From contig CAKSHI010000008.1 of assembly GCA_934457115.1 (NCBI GenBank), positions 1 through 64,000 on the forward strand: a DNA stretch of 64,000 bases, given 5' to 3'. The position numbers and the translations under genes were made by a program. Every line of letters begins with the position of its first letter. Position 1 is the stretch's first letter. Shown here in pieces: positions 26,131 through 35,145 of this stretch. This DNA comes from an uncultured Eubacteriales bacterium. Its GTDB lineage: Bacteria > Bacillota > Clostridia > Oscillospirales > Acutalibacteraceae. The notes beneath the pieces are model-generated. The model had not been told where the DNA came from, searched no databases, and was given only the letters and a program-made list of their open reading frames with translations.

Positions 26131-27585
26131 TTAACCCTCTTTTGCAAAGTTATTTCTTATATTAACATAAGTAGAAGCATAGCCAAGTATCAACCAAAAT
26201 ATAACTACCATAAAAGTTATTTCAGATAAGATTGTTTTTTCAAAAAGACTGTAGAATGCATAAGATACTATAATTGAAAATAAATTGGAGTATATTTTTG
26301 AATCATGATTTTTGCCCATATTAAAAAGACCTTTACACATATCAGTGGCTAACATAAGGGCAAAACTTGAAAATATTATAAATCCGGTAGTTCCCCAAGA
26401 TACCAATATAGTTACATAACCGTTATGAAAATCTGAAAATTTAAGTCCGCCGGGTATTTCACGCAGACCATACTCTACGATATTTCCTCTACCAACTCCA
26501 AAAAACGGATGATTTTTAAACATAATTAATGATTGTTTTAGAAGGGTAATTCTTCCACTGCTTACGTCATAACTTCCACTTAAAGGGTCTCTTCCTATTT
26601 CGACAGCTTCTTGAATACTTTCTTCCGTATCGTTATCAGCTAACTCTTCTTCTGCTATTATATTTTCAGCTTCATTTTTATTGTCATGTATAGGTTCTTG
26701 ACTTTGATGAATATCATTTACAAATACGGCCACCTTATCCTGCACAGAATTTCTTAGTCCAAATGTCAACGAAAATAGTACTACGCAGCAAAGAACTAAT
26801 AAAGCTGATCGTTTAATAATATCGCTTATAGAAAAGGAGGTTTTATTAGAAAATAGTTTATAGAATATCAATACAATTATGTATATAATAAAGAAAAGTA
26901 ATGAGGCATTAGAGTCCGAAAGGATTAAGGCACCCATATTAATAACAATGGAAGCTATATATAAATGCTTGCTTTTTGTGTATTGGCCTAAAGTATCCTT
27001 TTGGGTAAGCATATAGCCGAATATTATAGATAGGACACATGAAAGTGCCAATAAATTGGGGTTTGAATAGACACCTATAAACCTATTTTGATATATTCCA
27101 AGCCAACAGTCTTGGATATTTATTTGGGTTTTAAATGCGAAAATCAGTAACCCTAGGCAAGAAAGCAGGGTGGTACTTATGGTTATAAATTTAAATATAA
27201 ATACCATTTCTTTTTCTATTGACTTCTTGTCATTTTGAACATTCATTCCATAAAATATAAAAAAACATATGGATGTATGATATATAAAAAGTAGATTAGC
27301 AAGAAGATTATCATTAAAATGCAAAAGTGTTGTAAATAAACACAGTCCTAAAAATAGAATCAATATTTTATAATACTTAACTTTTAGAAATGCCTTTGTT
27401 TTAATAAAGTTATGTATAAATATAAGAGCTCCCCAAGAAAGGATAAAACATTTTAAGACAAGTGAAGTCACCTCTAAAAAAGCCAACATTCCTAAAAACA
27501 AATCTATAATATAGGCAATTCTAAAAAGGCTTGGATTGAAAATTATTTCATCCGGCCTTTTTAGATCAGTTTTTATAAACTGCAT
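26131..27585 (-). CDS. O-antigen polymerase/ligase family membrane protein
   Basis: A 484-residue polytopic protein with about 11-12 hydrophobic segments and a large outside loop between residues 265 and 345 that is rich in Glu and Asp. The Wzy/WaaL-type conserved region is at the end of that loop: LFKNHPFFGVGRGN-like (FFGVGRGNIVEYG) and FHNGYVTILVSWGTTGF, with an HNGY motif common in the family. It should join polysaccharide repeat units at the outer face of the membrane. ATG start after AAGGAG. It is the third gene of the minus-strand operon after the sugar transferase and the aminotransferase. Confidence 0.85.
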   Translation of the reverse strand: MQFIKTDLKRPDEIIFNPSLFRIAYIIDLFLGMLAFLEVTSLVLKCFILSWGALIFIHNFIKTKAFLKVKYYKILILFLGLCLFTTLLHFNDNLLANLLFIYHTSICFFIFYGMNVQNDKKSIEKEMVFIFKFITISTTLLSCLGLLIFAFKTQINIQDCWLGIYQNRFIGVYSNPNLLALSCVLSIIFGYMLTQKDTLGQYTKSKHLYIASIVINMGALILSDSNASLLFFIIYIIVLIFYKLFSNKTSFSISDIIKRSALLVLCCVVLFSLTFGLRNSVQDKVAVFVNDIHQSQEPIHDNKNEAENIIAEEELADNDTEESIQEAVEIGRDPLSGSYDVSSGRITLLKQSLIMFKNHPFFGVGRGNIVEYGLREIPGGLKFSDFHNGYVTILVSWGTTGFIIFSSFALMLATDMCKGLFNMGKNHDSKIYSNLFSIIVSYAFYSLFEKTILSEITFMVVIFWLILGYASTYVNIRNNFAKEG

Positions 27586-27625
27586 AAATATTCTCCTTAT
27601 AATAGTTGAAACAATATTTACCTAA

Positions 27626-28825
27626 CTATATTTTGGATAGACATTCTTTGAATGTTTTGATTACATAGGCAACTTCTTCATCAGTCAAGAGAGTATTAAG
27701 GGGCAATGTGATCTCGTTTTTATATAGATTATAGGCATTAGGGAAATCCTTTATGTCAAATCCTAAATTCTTGTACGCCGTGTGCATAGGCAATGGTTTA
27801 TAATGCACATTTACGGCTACACCGTTTTCTTCCATTAACTCTATCATTTTGTTTCTTTGTTCAAGAGTTTTATTGTTAAGTCTTACCATGTATAAGTGTC
27901 CACTGCTTTGATGGTCGTCATCATAGTGATTTAGGAAGGTAACATCTTCATCTTTAAATGCTTCGTTGTATTGCGATACAATATTTTTTCTTCTTTCAAG
28001 CATTCCACTATAACGCCTATATTGAGCAAGGCCTATAGCAGCCATGATGTCAGTCATATTACACTTGTAATACGGTGCAATGATGTCATATTCCCAGCTG
28101 CCTTTTTGAGTTTTAGCAAGGGCATCCTTGTTTTGGCCATGAAGGGAAAATAACATAAATTGTTTATATATATCCTCATTAGAAATGTTGGGAATATCCT
28201 TCCAAACTACTGCTCCGCCTTCAGCAGTTGTAAAGTTTTTGACAGCGTGGAAAGAAAAGCTTGTAAAATCTGCAACGCTTCCCGAGATTTGACCTTTATA
28301 TTTAGCGCCTAAGGAATGTGCACCGTCGGCTAAAACTAAAATCCTATTTAGGCTTTCTTGAAGTTTATTGTTTGGTTTAAACATAGACTTTTTAGAGTTT
28401 ACTATGTCGAATATTTTGTCGTAGTCACACATTATTCCCGCAATATCTACGGGTATAATAGCCTTTGTTTTAGGAGTGATTGCATTTGCCAAAGCGTCAT
28501 AGTCCATTTCATGGGAATCCTTTTGCGAATCTATTAAAATAGGCGTAGCTCCAACATGGCAAATTACACTGCATGACGCTGTGTATGTATATGCGCTTGT
28601 AATTACTTCATCCCCGGGTCCTATGCCAAAAAGCCTTAATACAAGCTCAAGTCCTGCTGTTGCAGAATTTAGGCATACGGCTTTTGAAGTGCCGCAAAAC
28701 TCAGCTATTTTATTTTCCAATAGTTTGGTTTTTGGTCCTGTTGTGATCCAGCCGGATTTTAAAGTGTCTATTACCTCATTTATTTCTTCATTTGAAATAT
28801 CCGGTGGTGAAAATTTAATATTCAT
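27626..28825 (-). CDS. DegT/DnrJ/EryC1/StrS family sugar aminotransferase
   Basis: A 399-residue PLP enzyme of the DegT family, which aminates keto-sugar nucleotides for polysaccharide synthesis. Visible signatures are GWITTGPKTKLLE, the PLP-phosphate region CLNSATAGLELVLR, DGAHSLGAKYKG and the PLP lysine in FSFHAVKNFTTAEGGAVV. The C-terminal part has HYKPLPMHTAYKN, usual for the family. ATG start nine bases or more after GGAGATG. It is in the operon between the sugar transferase and the polymerase, which fits synthesis of an amino-sugar-containing repeat unit, such as bacillosamine-type residues; the exact sugar cannot be read from the sequence. Confidence 0.9.
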   Translation of the reverse strand: MNIKFSPPDISNEEINEVIDTLKSGWITTGPKTKLLENKIAEFCGTSKAVCLNSATAGLELVLRLFGIGPGDEVITSAYTYTASCSVICHVGATPILIDSQKDSHEMDYDALANAITPKTKAIIPVDIAGIMCDYDKIFDIVNSKKSMFKPNNKLQESLNRILVLADGAHSLGAKYKGQISGSVADFTSFSFHAVKNFTTAEGGAVVWKDIPNISNEDIYKQFMLFSLHGQNKDALAKTQKGSWEYDIIAPYYKCNMTDIMAAIGLAQYRRYSGMLERRKNIVSQYNEAFKDEDVTFLNHYDDDHQSSGHLYMVRLNNKTLEQRNKMIELMEENGVAVNVHYKPLPMHTAYKNLGFDIKDFPNAYNLYKNEITLPLNTLLTDEEVAYVIKTFKECLSKI

Positions 28826-28852
28826 ATCTAATTAATACATCTCCTAAGTTTT

Positions 28853-29539
28853 TCACTTGATTACTGCAAAAAACGTTTTAAATAAAAGTTTTATATCATA
28901 AAAGAAATTAAATCTTTTTATGTATTCAAGGTTATATTCCATTTTTAAAGGAAGTACCTCATTTACGTAAACGTCGTCGACGTTTTCCTTGTCGTTTAAA
29001 AGCTTTTCTTCATCTTTAAATTTAATGCTTGCCAAAGAAGTGACGCCGGCGGGCATTAAAAGAGTAGCTTTCATTGCATCGCTGTATCGATCGACATATT
29101 TAAGAACCTCAGGCCTTGTCCCAACAAAGCTCATATCGCCTATTAGTATATTAATAAGCTGAGGAATCTCGTCTAAGCGTACTTTCCTTAAATATTTTCC
29201 TATTTTAGTGACCCTACTGTCGTTTTCCACTGTGACTTGAGAGCCGATTTTGTCGGCATTGTTCACCATAGTCCTAAATTTAAATATCCTAAATACTCTC
29301 TTATATGCAGTGACTCGTTCCTGCCTAAAGAATACAGGTCCCTTTGAATCCAATTTAATTAATATGGCGATCAAAAGAAAAGCAGGCGACAATAACACCA
29401 ATAGAATCAAGGAAAATAAAATATCAAAACAGCGCTTAATTAAAAGGCTGATTTTCCTATCTTTTAGTATATCATAATATATTTTAACCTCATCATTTTT
29501 GATATCATTGGGGATATCATCCCAATTTTTCATTAACAT
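28853..29539 (-). CDS. polyprenyl-phosphate sugar-1-phosphate transferase
   Basis: A 228-residue bacterial sugar transferase (WcaJ/PglC-like, monotopic phosphoglycosyl transferase). One membrane segment lies at about residues 36-61, followed by the catalytic core: GPVFFRQERV, FKFRTMV, then KIGKYLRKVRLDEIPQLINI and DMSFVGTRPE. It should load the first sugar phosphate onto undecaprenyl phosphate and start the glycan repeat unit. It is the first gene of the minus-strand polysaccharide operon. ATG start after GAGGTG, with a second ATG two codons later. The N-terminal extension upstream of the membrane helix is short, so it is the minimal form without the four-helix WcaJ domain. Confidence 0.9.
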   Translation of the reverse strand: MLMKNWDDIPNDIKNDEVKIYYDILKDRKISLLIKRCFDILFSLILLVLLSPAFLLIAILIKLDSKGPVFFRQERVTAYKRVFRIFKFRTMVNNADKIGSQVTVENDSRVTKIGKYLRKVRLDEIPQLINILIGDMSFVGTRPEVLKYVDRYSDAMKATLLMPAGVTSLASIKFKDEEKLLNDKENVDDVYVNEVLPLKMEYNLEYIKRFNFFYDIKLLFKTFFAVIK

Positions 29540-29686
29540 ATTTTCACCTCGCCTAACACAAAAAATATACTAAAATCGAGGTTTATTATACTACATATCA
29601 TTATTTTATGCAAGAAACGTAAGGTTAGGTGCTGATAATGGATGTAATAAAGGTGTTAAAATATAGCCCTAATAATTAAAAGTCTG

Positions 29687-29715
29687 TTGTAATTATGACA
29701 ATCATAGGGTAAAAT
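29687..29715 (+). promoter_or_regulatory. probable dCMP deaminase promoter
   Basis: TTGTAA (29687-29692), 17-bp spacer and TAAAAT (29710-29715), about 40 bp before the start at 29756. Confidence 0.45.
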
Positions 29716-29755
29716 ATATAATATAAATAGATAATTTGCAAGGGGGAATTCATTT

Positions 29756-30244
29756 GTGGATCGACGGGATAAAAGTAACTATTATTTAGATATAGCCGAG
29801 GTTGTTTCGGAAAGAGGGACTTGCCTAAGAAAGAACTATGGAGCTATATTGGTAAATAATGACCAAATAATATCTTCGGGTTATAATGGAGCGCCAAGAG
29901 GACGAGAAAATTGTATTGATATAGGAAAATGCATAAGAGAATCTTTAGGAATTCCAAGAGGGGAAAGATATGAGCTTTGCCGCTCGGTTCACGCTGAGGC
30001 AAACGCTATTATCCACGCATCAAGAAGCGAGATGCTTGGTGCATCTTTATATTTAGTTGGGAAGGTAGTTCCAAGCGGGAAATATGTAAAGGATGCATCG
30101 TCATGCTCTATGTGCAAACGTTTAATAATAAATGCGGGCATTAAAGAGGTAATTGTTAGAGTCACTAAAGACGAATACAATATTACCAATGTTGAGGATT
30201 GGGTAAAGGATGATGAATCAATAATAGGAAGGTTTGGATACTAA
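29756..30244 (+). CDS. deoxycytidylate (dCMP) deaminase family protein
   Basis: A 162-residue zinc deaminase of the ComEB/dCMP deaminase family, which converts dCMP to dUMP to feed thymidylate synthesis. The zinc site is HAEAN (H79 with catalytic E81) and the pair C117/C120 in SSCSMCKR. SGYNGAPRG (41-49) is the usual substrate loop. It also carries the second Cys-rich stretch CIDIGKCIR seen in many ComEB proteins. GTG start at 29756 follows AAGGGGG. It is convergent with sigK, whose stop lies only three bases beyond, so there is little room for a terminator. Confidence 0.9.
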   Translation: MDRRDKSNYYLDIAEVVSERGTCLRKNYGAILVNNDQIISSGYNGAPRGRENCIDIGKCIRESLGIPRGERYELCRSVHAEANAIIHASRSEMLGASLYLVGKVVPSGKYVKDASSCSMCKRLIINAGIKEVIVRVTKDEYNITNVEDWVKDDESIIGRFGY

Positions 30245-30247
30245 ACT

Positions 30248-30946
30248 TTAGACATCACCATGTTTCTCAAATTGTTTTCTTAGAGAAAGTAAGGCTTTTT
30301 TTTCTATTCGCGAGACATATGACCTTGAGATATTCATTTTTTTTGCGACTTCTCTTTGCGTGAGTGGTTTTACTCCGCATAATCCATAGCGAAGTTTGAT
30401 TATTTCACGTTCTCGTTTTGAAAGAGCATTGAGCATATATGTATTTAGTTTTTCAGACTTGAATTTTACATCAAGTTGATCGATTATAGAGTCCTCTTCG
30501 GCCATTGTGTCCATTAATGTAAGGGCATTGCCGTCTTTATCGGTTTCGATAGGCTCGTTCATGGAGACATCTTGCAAACTTTTTTTGCTGTTTCTAAAAT
30601 ACATTAAAACTTCGTTCTCTATGCATCTTGCGGCATAGCTTGAAAGCCTTGTTCCTTTATCGGGCTTGAAGGTATTGATAGCCTTTATAAGACCTATAGT
30701 ACCTATTGAAACTAAGTCATCTTGGTCGCTGGTACTTGCGTAGTATTTTTTTATTACGTGAGCGACAAGCCTTAAGTTGTGCTCTATAAGTTTGTTTTTT
30801 GCCTCTTGGTCGCCGTTTTGAAGAAGCTCTAGGTACTCTCTTTCTTTTTTTGCGGAAAGTGGTTTTGGAAAAGTGCCGGAACCGCTTACGTGCAAAATAA
30901 GAAAAAGTAAGTTATTTAAAATAGAACTAAAAATTCCGGAAAACAT
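30248..30946 (-). CDS. sigK: RNA polymerase sporulation sigma factor, pro-sigma-K
   Basis: Sigma-K directs late mother-cell transcription during sporulation. The 232-residue protein starts with a hydrophobic pro-sequence (MFSGIFSSILNNLLFLILHV) that is removed by SpoIVFB in the intramembrane checkpoint. Then follow FPKPLS, region 2 (LIEHNLRLVAHVIKKYY, SIGTIGLIKAINTF, AARCIENEVLMYFR) and region 4 with the helix-turn-helix TQREVAKKMNISRSYVSRIEKK. Unlike Bacillus subtilis the gene is not split by a skin-type element. ATG start after AAGGGGG. The SpoIVB protease that triggers the checkpoint is encoded at 59638. Confidence 0.95.
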   Translation of the reverse strand: MFSGIFSSILNNLLFLILHVSGSGTFPKPLSAKKEREYLELLQNGDQEAKNKLIEHNLRLVAHVIKKYYASTSDQDDLVSIGTIGLIKAINTFKPDKGTRLSSYAARCIENEVLMYFRNSKKSLQDVSMNEPIETDKDGNALTLMDTMAEEDSIIDQLDVKFKSEKLNTYMLNALSKREREIIKLRYGLCGVKPLTQREVAKKMNISRSYVSRIEKKALLSLRKQFEKHGDV

Positions 30947-30962
30947 ATATTTTCCCCCTTAA

Positions 30963-31148
30963 ATTATAATCAAAGTGCAGATGTGCCATGCCTCTTAAAG
31001 CGTCGGGCTCCATCCAAGATTTCAGTGAGGACATATAATCTCTCACTGAAATCCTAAAGAGCTAACATTCCCTTTGCACTGCTTGTAATCTGTCGCATGT
31101 TCTGCTCTTTGCGGGTTAAGCAGAACTTCTCTTGATTTAAATTAAAAA
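30963..31148 (+). repeat. dispersed intergenic element, copy F (full length)
   Basis: Full copy. The left end is ATTATAATCAAAGTGCAG. Hairpin 1 is GATTTCAGTGAG with CTCACTGAAATC, perfect. Outer helix 2 is AAGAG with CTCTT. Inner hairpin 3 is GTTCTGCT with AGCAGAAC. The right end is GATTTAAATTAAA. Relative to other copies, all three helices keep pairing by paired base changes. It lies in the divergent region between sigK (minus) and the PAP2 gene (plus), ending just before the PAP2 ribosome-binding site. Confidence 0.9.
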
Positions 31149-31171
31149 AACAAAAGAAAGGATATATACAA

Positions 31172-31741
31172 ATGGAAAGTTTTCAAGATATAGAATTTGA
31201 TATTTTATTTTATTTGCAGTCGCTACATAACCCAATATTGGATAAAATAATGGTGAACATAACATCACTTGGAAATTTAGGTGCGATATGGTTTATAATT
31301 TCAATTGTTTTGATGATAATAAAAAAGTATAGACGTTATGGAGTATTGCTTTTTGTGACCTTGGCTCTTACCGGGTTCTTGGGAAGCTTTGTGATAAAGC
31401 CTTTAGTCGCACGCGCAAGACCATGTGATGTTTTTATGGATGTGGATACTTTAATTAAGCATCCGGGTGGATTTTCCTTTCCGTCGGGCCACACATATCT
31501 TTCATTTGCGGCGGCGACTGTCATTTATTTTATGAATAAAAAATTAGGTGTTTTAGCTTTCATACTTGCAGCTGCAATAGGTTTTTCTAGGATGTATTTG
31601 TTTGTTCATTTTCCAAGCGATGTCGCAGTGGGAGCTTTGCTTGGAGTAGTGGTGGCTTTATTTAATATATCTATTTATAAGGCCTTTCAAAATAAAGGAA
31701 AACACATCCACAAAAAGAGAGCTCGCAGGTTGAAACGATAG
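31172..31741 (+). CDS. PAP2 superfamily membrane phosphatase
   Basis: A 189-residue membrane protein with the three acid-phosphatase motifs of the PAP2 family: KPLVARARPCD (KxxxxxxRP), PSGHTYLSF (PSGH) and SRMYLFVHFPSDV (SRxxxxxHxxxD). About five membrane helices. Members dephosphorylate lipid phosphates such as undecaprenyl pyrophosphate. The basic C-terminal tail (HIHKKRARRLKR) is cytosolic. ATG start after GAAAGGA. It directly follows copy F of the dispersed element. The nearest neighbour downstream (minus strand) is the YmxH-like gene. Confidence 0.9.
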   Translation: MESFQDIEFDILFYLQSLHNPILDKIMVNITSLGNLGAIWFIISIVLMIIKKYRRYGVLLFVTLALTGFLGSFVIKPLVARARPCDVFMDVDTLIKHPGGFSFPSGHTYLSFAAATVIYFMNKKLGVLAFILAAAIGFSRMYLFVHFPSDVAVGALLGVVVALFNISIYKAFQNKGKHIHKKRARRLKR

Positions 31742-31750
31742 GGTTTTAGC

Positions 31751-32044
31751 TTATCTAAAGAAGTTTTTAAAGACATTACGGCATTTTCTTTTCTGCATTC
31801 TGCAGCAAACATTGTGGCAAACTAATATTGTATCTTCACCAACAACCTCTATCTCATCCCATCTTATGATTATATCTTCTTCACGTCCAAATAGACCCAA
31901 ACACTTTGGTCTGCCATATATTATAACAGCAACTAATTTTGCGCACTTCATATCAACCTCGACATCACATACGCAGCCGAGTCGTGTGCCGGTTTTTATG
32001 TCTATTACTTCTTTATGCCGCAATTCTACTATTCTACAACCCAA
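31751..32044 (-). CDS. YlmC/YmxH family PRC-barrel protein
   Basis: A 97-residue PRC-barrel protein of the YlmC/YmxH family often annotated as sporulation protein. The hallmark blocks are ELRHKEVIDIKTGTRLGCV, VDMKCAKLVAVIIYG and the loop-strand IRWDEIEVVGEDTILV. The Cys-rich stretch CHNVCCRMQKRKC at the end is not usual for the family. TTG start at 32044 follows AAAGGGG. It is convergent with the PAP2 gene. Function not established. Confidence 0.8.
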   Translation of the reverse strand: MGCRIVELRHKEVIDIKTGTRLGCVCDVEVDMKCAKLVAVIIYGRPKCLGLFGREEDIIIRWDEIEVVGEDTILVCHNVCCRMQKRKCRNVFKNFFR

Positions 32045-32178
32045 GTTTATTCCCCTTTTCTTATTAATGTTAATACCAAAATCAAAAGATTTTTAAATTG
32101 CATATATTATAACTTTATGCTTAAAGATTTGATTTAATTATTATTTTATAAAAATAATCTCCTTGGAGGCCCAATATA

Positions 32179-34548
32179 ATGAAGCAAAATGCTGTAAATA
32201 CTAAAAATATAAAGAGAATAAATCCTGATATCGATTGTGGGCTTTCTTCTACTCAAGTAGATCAAAGAAAAGAGATGGGCCTATCTAATATTGATACGGG
32301 GTTAAAAACCAAGTCAATTAAAAGGATAGTTAGAGATAACCTATTTACTCTTTTTAATTTGCTTAATTTTGCTTTAGCGTTAGCCGTTTTTATTGTAGGC
32401 TCATATAAGAATTTAATTTTTATGGGAGTCGTAATTTGTAATACTGTTATAAGTACCTATCAAGAGATTAGAGCGAAAATAACAGTTGATAAACTTTCTA
32501 TTATTTCATCTATTAAGGTAAAGGTATTAAGAGATAATGAAATACATGAAATTCATCCAAGTGAGATTGTGTTAGATGATATTTTGTGTTTAGAGCCCGG
32601 GAATCAAATTGTGGCAGACTGCATTTTAATGCAGGGTGAACTTGACGTGAATGAGGCCCTTTTGACAGGGGAATCCGACCTTATAAATAAAAAGACCGGC
32701 GACAGCCTATTTTCGGGGAGTTTTGTAGTAAGCGGGAAATGCAAGGCAAAGGTTGAGCATATAGGCGACGATAATTATGCAAATAAAATATCAAATCAAG
32801 CAAAGTATGTAAAGAAAATCAACTCTGAGATTATGACAACGATAAATAAGATTATAAAGACAGTTTCGATATTGATAATACCAATAGGAGCATTATTATT
32901 TTGGAATCAACTTTCTATTTCTGCCGGCAATTATAATAATGCAGTCGTAAATACTGTCGCGGCATTGATTGGCATGATACCCGAAGGTTTGGTTTTGCTT
33001 ACAAGTACGGTGCTTGCAGTAGGAATTATAAGGCTTTCAAGGCATAAGGTCCTAGTGCAGGAGCTTTATTGCATAGAGACTTTAGCAAGAGTGGATACAT
33101 TGTGTCTTGATAAAACGGGGACACTTACGGATTCAAATATGGAGGTTTCCAACATAATACCACTAAAGGACGGCATAGGTGATGATATTGATAAGGCCTT
33201 AAATGCACTAAGCGGTAATTTGACAGATAATAATTCTACGTTTAATGCAATTAAAAGGGCATATGACCGTGAATCAAACTATAAGCTTATTAAAACAGTG
33301 CCGTTTTCTTCAGATAAAAAGTGGTCGGGTGCGTCATTTGAGGAAAAAGGAAGTTATATTATTGGTGCACCTGAAATGGTATTAAAAAATTCCTTGGAAG
33401 ATAAAAGTGGTATAGAAAGTGAAATTAAAAAATATATAGATCAAAATAGAGTATTGATACTTGTGCATTCAAGCGAAGTTTTTTGTGAAAGTAATGAACT
33501 TCCCAATAGTCTTGAAGCGATGGCACTTATTTTAATTAATGATACAATAAGGCCAAGCGCAAAGAAGACTTTGGAATATTTTGAAGACCAAGGCGTTGAT
33601 ATTAAAATTATTTCAGGGGATAACGTAAAGACTGTTTCCAATATTGCGAAAAGTGTTGGCATGAAAAATTATGATAAATATATAGATGCGTCTACATTAA
33701 AGACTGATGAGGACATTAAAAATGCTGTCGATGAATATACGATTTTTGGCAGGGTTTCTCCTATGCAAAAGAAGGAAATAGTTTTAGCCCTTAAGGAGAG
33801 AGGCAAGACCGTTGCTATGACAGGCGATGGGGTGAATGATGTGTTGGCGCTAAAGGAGGCGGACTGCAGTGTTGCAGTCGCTTCGGGTAGCGAGGCGGCA
33901 AGAAGTGTCTCTCAATTGGTGCTTCTCGACTCCAACTTTGATTCTATGCCAAGGGTTGTGGCGGAAGGACGAAGGTCTATAAATAATATACAGCGTTCAG
34001 CCTCGTTGTTTCTTGTAAAGACAATATATTCAACTTTACTTGCAGTTATCTTTCTTTTCATAAAAATGCATTATCCTTTTATGCCAATACAAATGACGCT
34101 TACAAGTATGTTTACTATAGGTATTCCGTCGTTTATTTTGGCTCTTGAGCCCAATAAGGAAAGAATTAAAGGGAATTTCCTTTTGAATATTATAAGTAAA
34201 GCGTTTCCGGGGGCACTTACGGTTGTATTTAATATAATATTAATAGTTATATTAAGTAATGTGTTTTCGCTTTCATATCAAAACTCTTCTACCTTATCAG
34301 TAATACTTACGGGATATACGGGACTAATGCTTCTTTATAAAATTTCAATACCATTTGATAATATAAGGAAAATATTATTTATATCTATGGCACTGGGATT
34401 TACAATATGTATTTTTACGCTAAAGGGATTTTTCTCATTGTCGAGTCTTACAATGGAGCTTGGTTTATATCTTGCTTTTCTCATTTTGGCGGCGACAGTT
34501 TTCTTTATGTTAATGCTTAAATTGTTTGGTAAAAGGTTAAAAGACTAA
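32179..34548 (+). CDS. cation-translocating P-type ATPase, CtpE-like
   Basis: A 789-residue P-type ATPase. The actuator motif is LLTGESD, the phosphorylated Asp is in CLDKTGTLT (about residue 310), and the hinge reads MTGDGVNDVLALKEADC. The transmembrane ion-site stretch is GMIPEGLVLLTSTVLAVG, as in the YfgQ/CtpE subgroup; mycobacterial CtpE imports calcium. No metal-binding N-terminal domain and no CPx motif, so not a copper or zinc pump. Ten hydrophobic segments. ATG start after GGAGGCCC. Followed by a terminator, so it is a single-gene unit. Substrate assignment to calcium is by subgroup likeness only. Confidence 0.88.
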   Translation: MKQNAVNTKNIKRINPDIDCGLSSTQVDQRKEMGLSNIDTGLKTKSIKRIVRDNLFTLFNLLNFALALAVFIVGSYKNLIFMGVVICNTVISTYQEIRAKITVDKLSIISSIKVKVLRDNEIHEIHPSEIVLDDILCLEPGNQIVADCILMQGELDVNEALLTGESDLINKKTGDSLFSGSFVVSGKCKAKVEHIGDDNYANKISNQAKYVKKINSEIMTTINKIIKTVSILIIPIGALLFWNQLSISAGNYNNAVVNTVAALIGMIPEGLVLLTSTVLAVGIIRLSRHKVLVQELYCIETLARVDTLCLDKTGTLTDSNMEVSNIIPLKDGIGDDIDKALNALSGNLTDNNSTFNAIKRAYDRESNYKLIKTVPFSSDKKWSGASFEEKGSYIIGAPEMVLKNSLEDKSGIESEIKKYIDQNRVLILVHSSEVFCESNELPNSLEAMALILINDTIRPSAKKTLEYFEDQGVDIKIISGDNVKTVSNIAKSVGMKNYDKYIDASTLKTDEDIKNAVDEYTIFGRVSPMQKKEIVLALKERGKTVAMTGDGVNDVLALKEADCSVAVASGSEAARSVSQLVLLDSNFDSMPRVVAEGRRSINNIQRSASLFLVKTIYSTLLAVIFLFIKMHYPFMPIQMTLTSMFTIGIPSFILALEPNKERIKGNFLLNIISKAFPGALTVVFNIILIVILSNVFSLSYQNSSTLSVILTGYTGLMLLYKISIPFDNIRKILFISMALGFTICIFTLKGFFSLSSLTMELGLYLAFLILAATVFFMLMLKLFGKRLKD

Positions 34549-34550
34549 AT

Positions 34551-34585
34551 AAAAAGTCTATCGAGGGTATTCGATAGACTTTTAT
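34551..34585 (+). terminator. Rho-independent terminator
   Basis: AAAAAGTCTATCGA pairs with TCGATAGACTTTT (loop GGGTAT), then a T-rich tail. It ends the P-type ATPase gene. Confidence 0.88.
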
Positions 34586-34622
34586 TATGCATTTAGGCTA
34601 GGTTTTTGTAAAGTGTAAACCA

Positions 34623-34655
34623 AACACCCATCCGTCAAACGGGTGGGTGTAATTT
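34623..34655. terminator. GC-rich hairpin downstream of spoIIID
   Basis: ACACCCATCCGT pairs with ACGGGTGGGTGT (one G-T pair) around a 3-nt loop (CAA), followed by AATTTT on plus. It lies about 80 bp beyond the spoIIID stop. On the minus strand the tail is TTTGGTTT, so it could end spoIIID transcripts. Confidence 0.6.
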
Positions 34656-34733
34656 TAGAGTTCAAATTTTTAGATTAAGTATAGTTTTGAGTTGTTTGTA
34701 TGATACAACCCGTTTTTTCATGGTTATTTAAAC

Positions 34734-35039
34734 TTATGTATCACTTTTACTATTCGGATCATGCAAGGACTTTGATGAAAGATTTTCCTCTTTTTTATGG
34801 AGATATTTATCTCTTGTCGCCATACCTCCTCTAATATGCCTTTGTGCTTTGTTGATTTCAAGTACGGTCTTAACTTCCTTGTAAAGTTTAGGGTCGACGT
34901 ATTTTAGTCTTTCCGAAACATCTTTATGTACAGTGCTTTTGCTAACACCAAATTTTTTGGCGGCTTTTCTAACCGTTGCCTTGCTTTTTATTATATATTC
35001 TCCAAGCTCTACAGCTCTTTCTTCAACTATACCTTTCAC
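34734..35039 (-). CDS. spoIIID: sporulation transcriptional regulator SpoIIID
   Basis: A mother-cell DNA-binding protein that switches early to late sigma-E genes and activates sigK. Residues 1-80 match the family: EERAVELGEYIIKSKATVRK, the helix-turn-helix KFGVSKSTVHKDVSERL and INKAQRHIRGGMATRDKY. The C-terminal 20 residues (KKEENLSSKS...) are an extra tail. GTG start at 35039, seven bases after AGGAGGG. The first 38 codons and the upstream region are duplicated at 36289-36509, and this copy is the intact one. It reads away from the foreign insert upstream of it. Confidence 0.95.
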   Translation of the reverse strand: MKGIVEERAVELGEYIIKSKATVRKAAKKFGVSKSTVHKDVSERLKYVDPKLYKEVKTVLEINKAQRHIRGGMATRDKYLHKKEENLSSKSLHDPNSKSDT

Positions 35040-35145
35040 ATATAAGCCCTCCTAATTTAGGTGATAGGCTATTTATATGTAAAGTATAGGTTAAATATGA
35101 TTATTATTGATTTTCTTCTGTGGTCTTTATCAGTGCAATTTCATA
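34925..35145 (+). repeat. direct repeat, left copy (221 bp)
   Basis: Identical to 36289-36403 onward at a fixed offset of 1,364 bp, from ATGTACAGTGC inside spoIIID, through the spoIIID ribosome-binding site, into the tail of the upstream gene. The first ~179 bp match without a difference; the last ~42 bp have five mismatches, all in the part that came from the 446-residue gene's 3' end. Confidence 0.95.

Noticed and set aside
30248..30946. skin-like element interrupting sigK
   Set aside because: The reading frame is complete from the pro-sequence to the helix-turn-helix in region 4.
34623..34655. Attachment site of an integrated element
   Set aside because: It is a single hairpin between spoIIID and the ATPase terminator, with no second copy found nearby.
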